Below are positions 15,415 through 15,662 of a DNA stretch of 15,662 bases, piece by piece (the stretch's first letter is position 1; each line of letters opens with the position of its first letter). Under the pieces are notes generated by a model that was given only the letters and a program-made list of their open reading frames with translations, was not told the origin of the DNA and did not search any database. This DNA is from JBCBJX01 sp038522735 (GTDB lineage Bacteria; Pseudomonadota; Alphaproteobacteria; Caulobacterales; Parvularculaceae), in the NCBI GenBank assembly GCA_038522735.1, contig JBCBJX010000078.1, positions 1-15,662 of the forward strand. The letters run 5' to 3'. Both the position numbers and the translations under genes were made by a program.

Positions 15415-15662
15415 CACCCCGTCTTCTCGAAAATCTCCCGCCCGATCAGCATGCGGCGGATTTCGCTCGTCCCAGCGCCGATCTCATACAACTTAGCATC
15501 GCGTAGCAAGCGCCCCGTCGGGTACTCGTTGATGTAGCCGTTGCCACCGAGAATCTGGATCGCATCAAGGGCCATCTGCGTTGCCTTTTCTGCAGCATAC
15601 AAAATACATCCGGCAGCGTCCTTTCGTGTCGTCTCGCCGCGGTCGCAGGCCTGGGCTACCGC
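15414..15662 (-). CDS. ivd: Isovaleryl-CoA dehydrogenase, C-terminal 82 residues (N-terminus outside the window)
   Basis: The frame is open to the last base, and the gene starts beyond 15662. The visible end reads ACDRGETTRKDAAG, ILYAAEKATQMALDAIQ, ILGGNGYINEYPTGRLLRDA, then YEIGAGTSEIRRMLIGRE, the closing part of an acyl-CoA dehydrogenase. The position of the catalytic Glu of medium-chain enzymes (YEGT) is Ala in YEIGAGTSE. This is characteristic of the isovaleryl-CoA branch, where the base lies earlier in the chain, outside this window. The enzyme oxidises isovaleryl-CoA to 3-methylcrotonyl-CoA in leucine breakdown, passing electrons to ETF. A TTG at 15602 is an internal Leu codon, not a start. 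Its stop overlaps the start of the small downstream gene. Confidence 0.92.
   Translation of the reverse strand, partial: AVAQACDRGETTRKDAAGCILYAAEKATQMALDAIQILGGNGYINEYPTGRLLRDAKLYEIGAGTSEIRRMLIGREIFEKTG

Overview
The window is about 70% G+C over most of its length, with genes on both strands and short spacers. It reads as chromosomal DNA of a free-living Gram-negative alphaproteobacterium. Supporting signs are an outer-membrane barrel ending in aromatic Phe, lipoprotein signal peptides, a c-type cytochrome, an alphaproteobacterial-style short NAD kinase and an isovaleryl-CoA dehydrogenase. A Hyphomonadaceae/Parvularculaceae-like marine lineage would fit, but that is inference from style only.

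Layout. Left block (minus strand): a PepSY membrane protein (3814-4395) is followed 29 bp later by a 1091-residue secreted Asp-box/VPS10-like beta-propeller (509-3784). A strong intrinsic terminator (474-502) comes next, then the start of a second paralogous propeller protein that leaves the window at base 1. On the plus strand, divergent from the PepSY gene, is a lipoprotein-type cytochrome c (4560-4970). A cadherin-repeat lipoprotein (4983-6230, minus) converges on it.

Centre: a minus-strand run of egtB (7952-9226), a class II aldolase/adducin protein (7031-7873) and an outer-membrane barrel protein (6304-7056) that overlaps the aldolase gene by 26 bp. Divergent from egtB is nadK (9332-10099), followed by a degenerate EAL-domain protein with a long disordered tail (10225-11940). 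The 3' end of that gene overlaps the 3' end of convergent thiO (11829-12983) by 112 bp.

Right block: divergent from thiO is a CPA-type cation/proton antiporter-like membrane protein with altered core residues (13157-14404). A convergent small lipoprotein (14412-14921) follows, then a 104-bp pair of inverted REP-like hairpins (14988-15091). At the edge, the 3' end of isovaleryl-CoA dehydrogenase (15414-15662) is coupled through a TGATG overlap to a small DUF1871-like protein (15109-15414). This edge is clearly lower in G+C than the rest.

Functionally this is a mosaic of cell-envelope genes (propellers, lipoproteins, barrel, transporter) and cofactor/redox genes (ergothioneine, NADP, thiamine). 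I see no phage, plasmid, CRISPR, tRNA or rRNA signal, no spacer longer than 300 bases, and no convincing new multi-gene system. The most unusual items are the catalytically degenerate EAL protein with its tail, the antiporter-like protein lacking its ion-binding pair, the ivd-coupled small protein, the REP pair, and the lipoprotein with a large insertion between its cadherin repeats.
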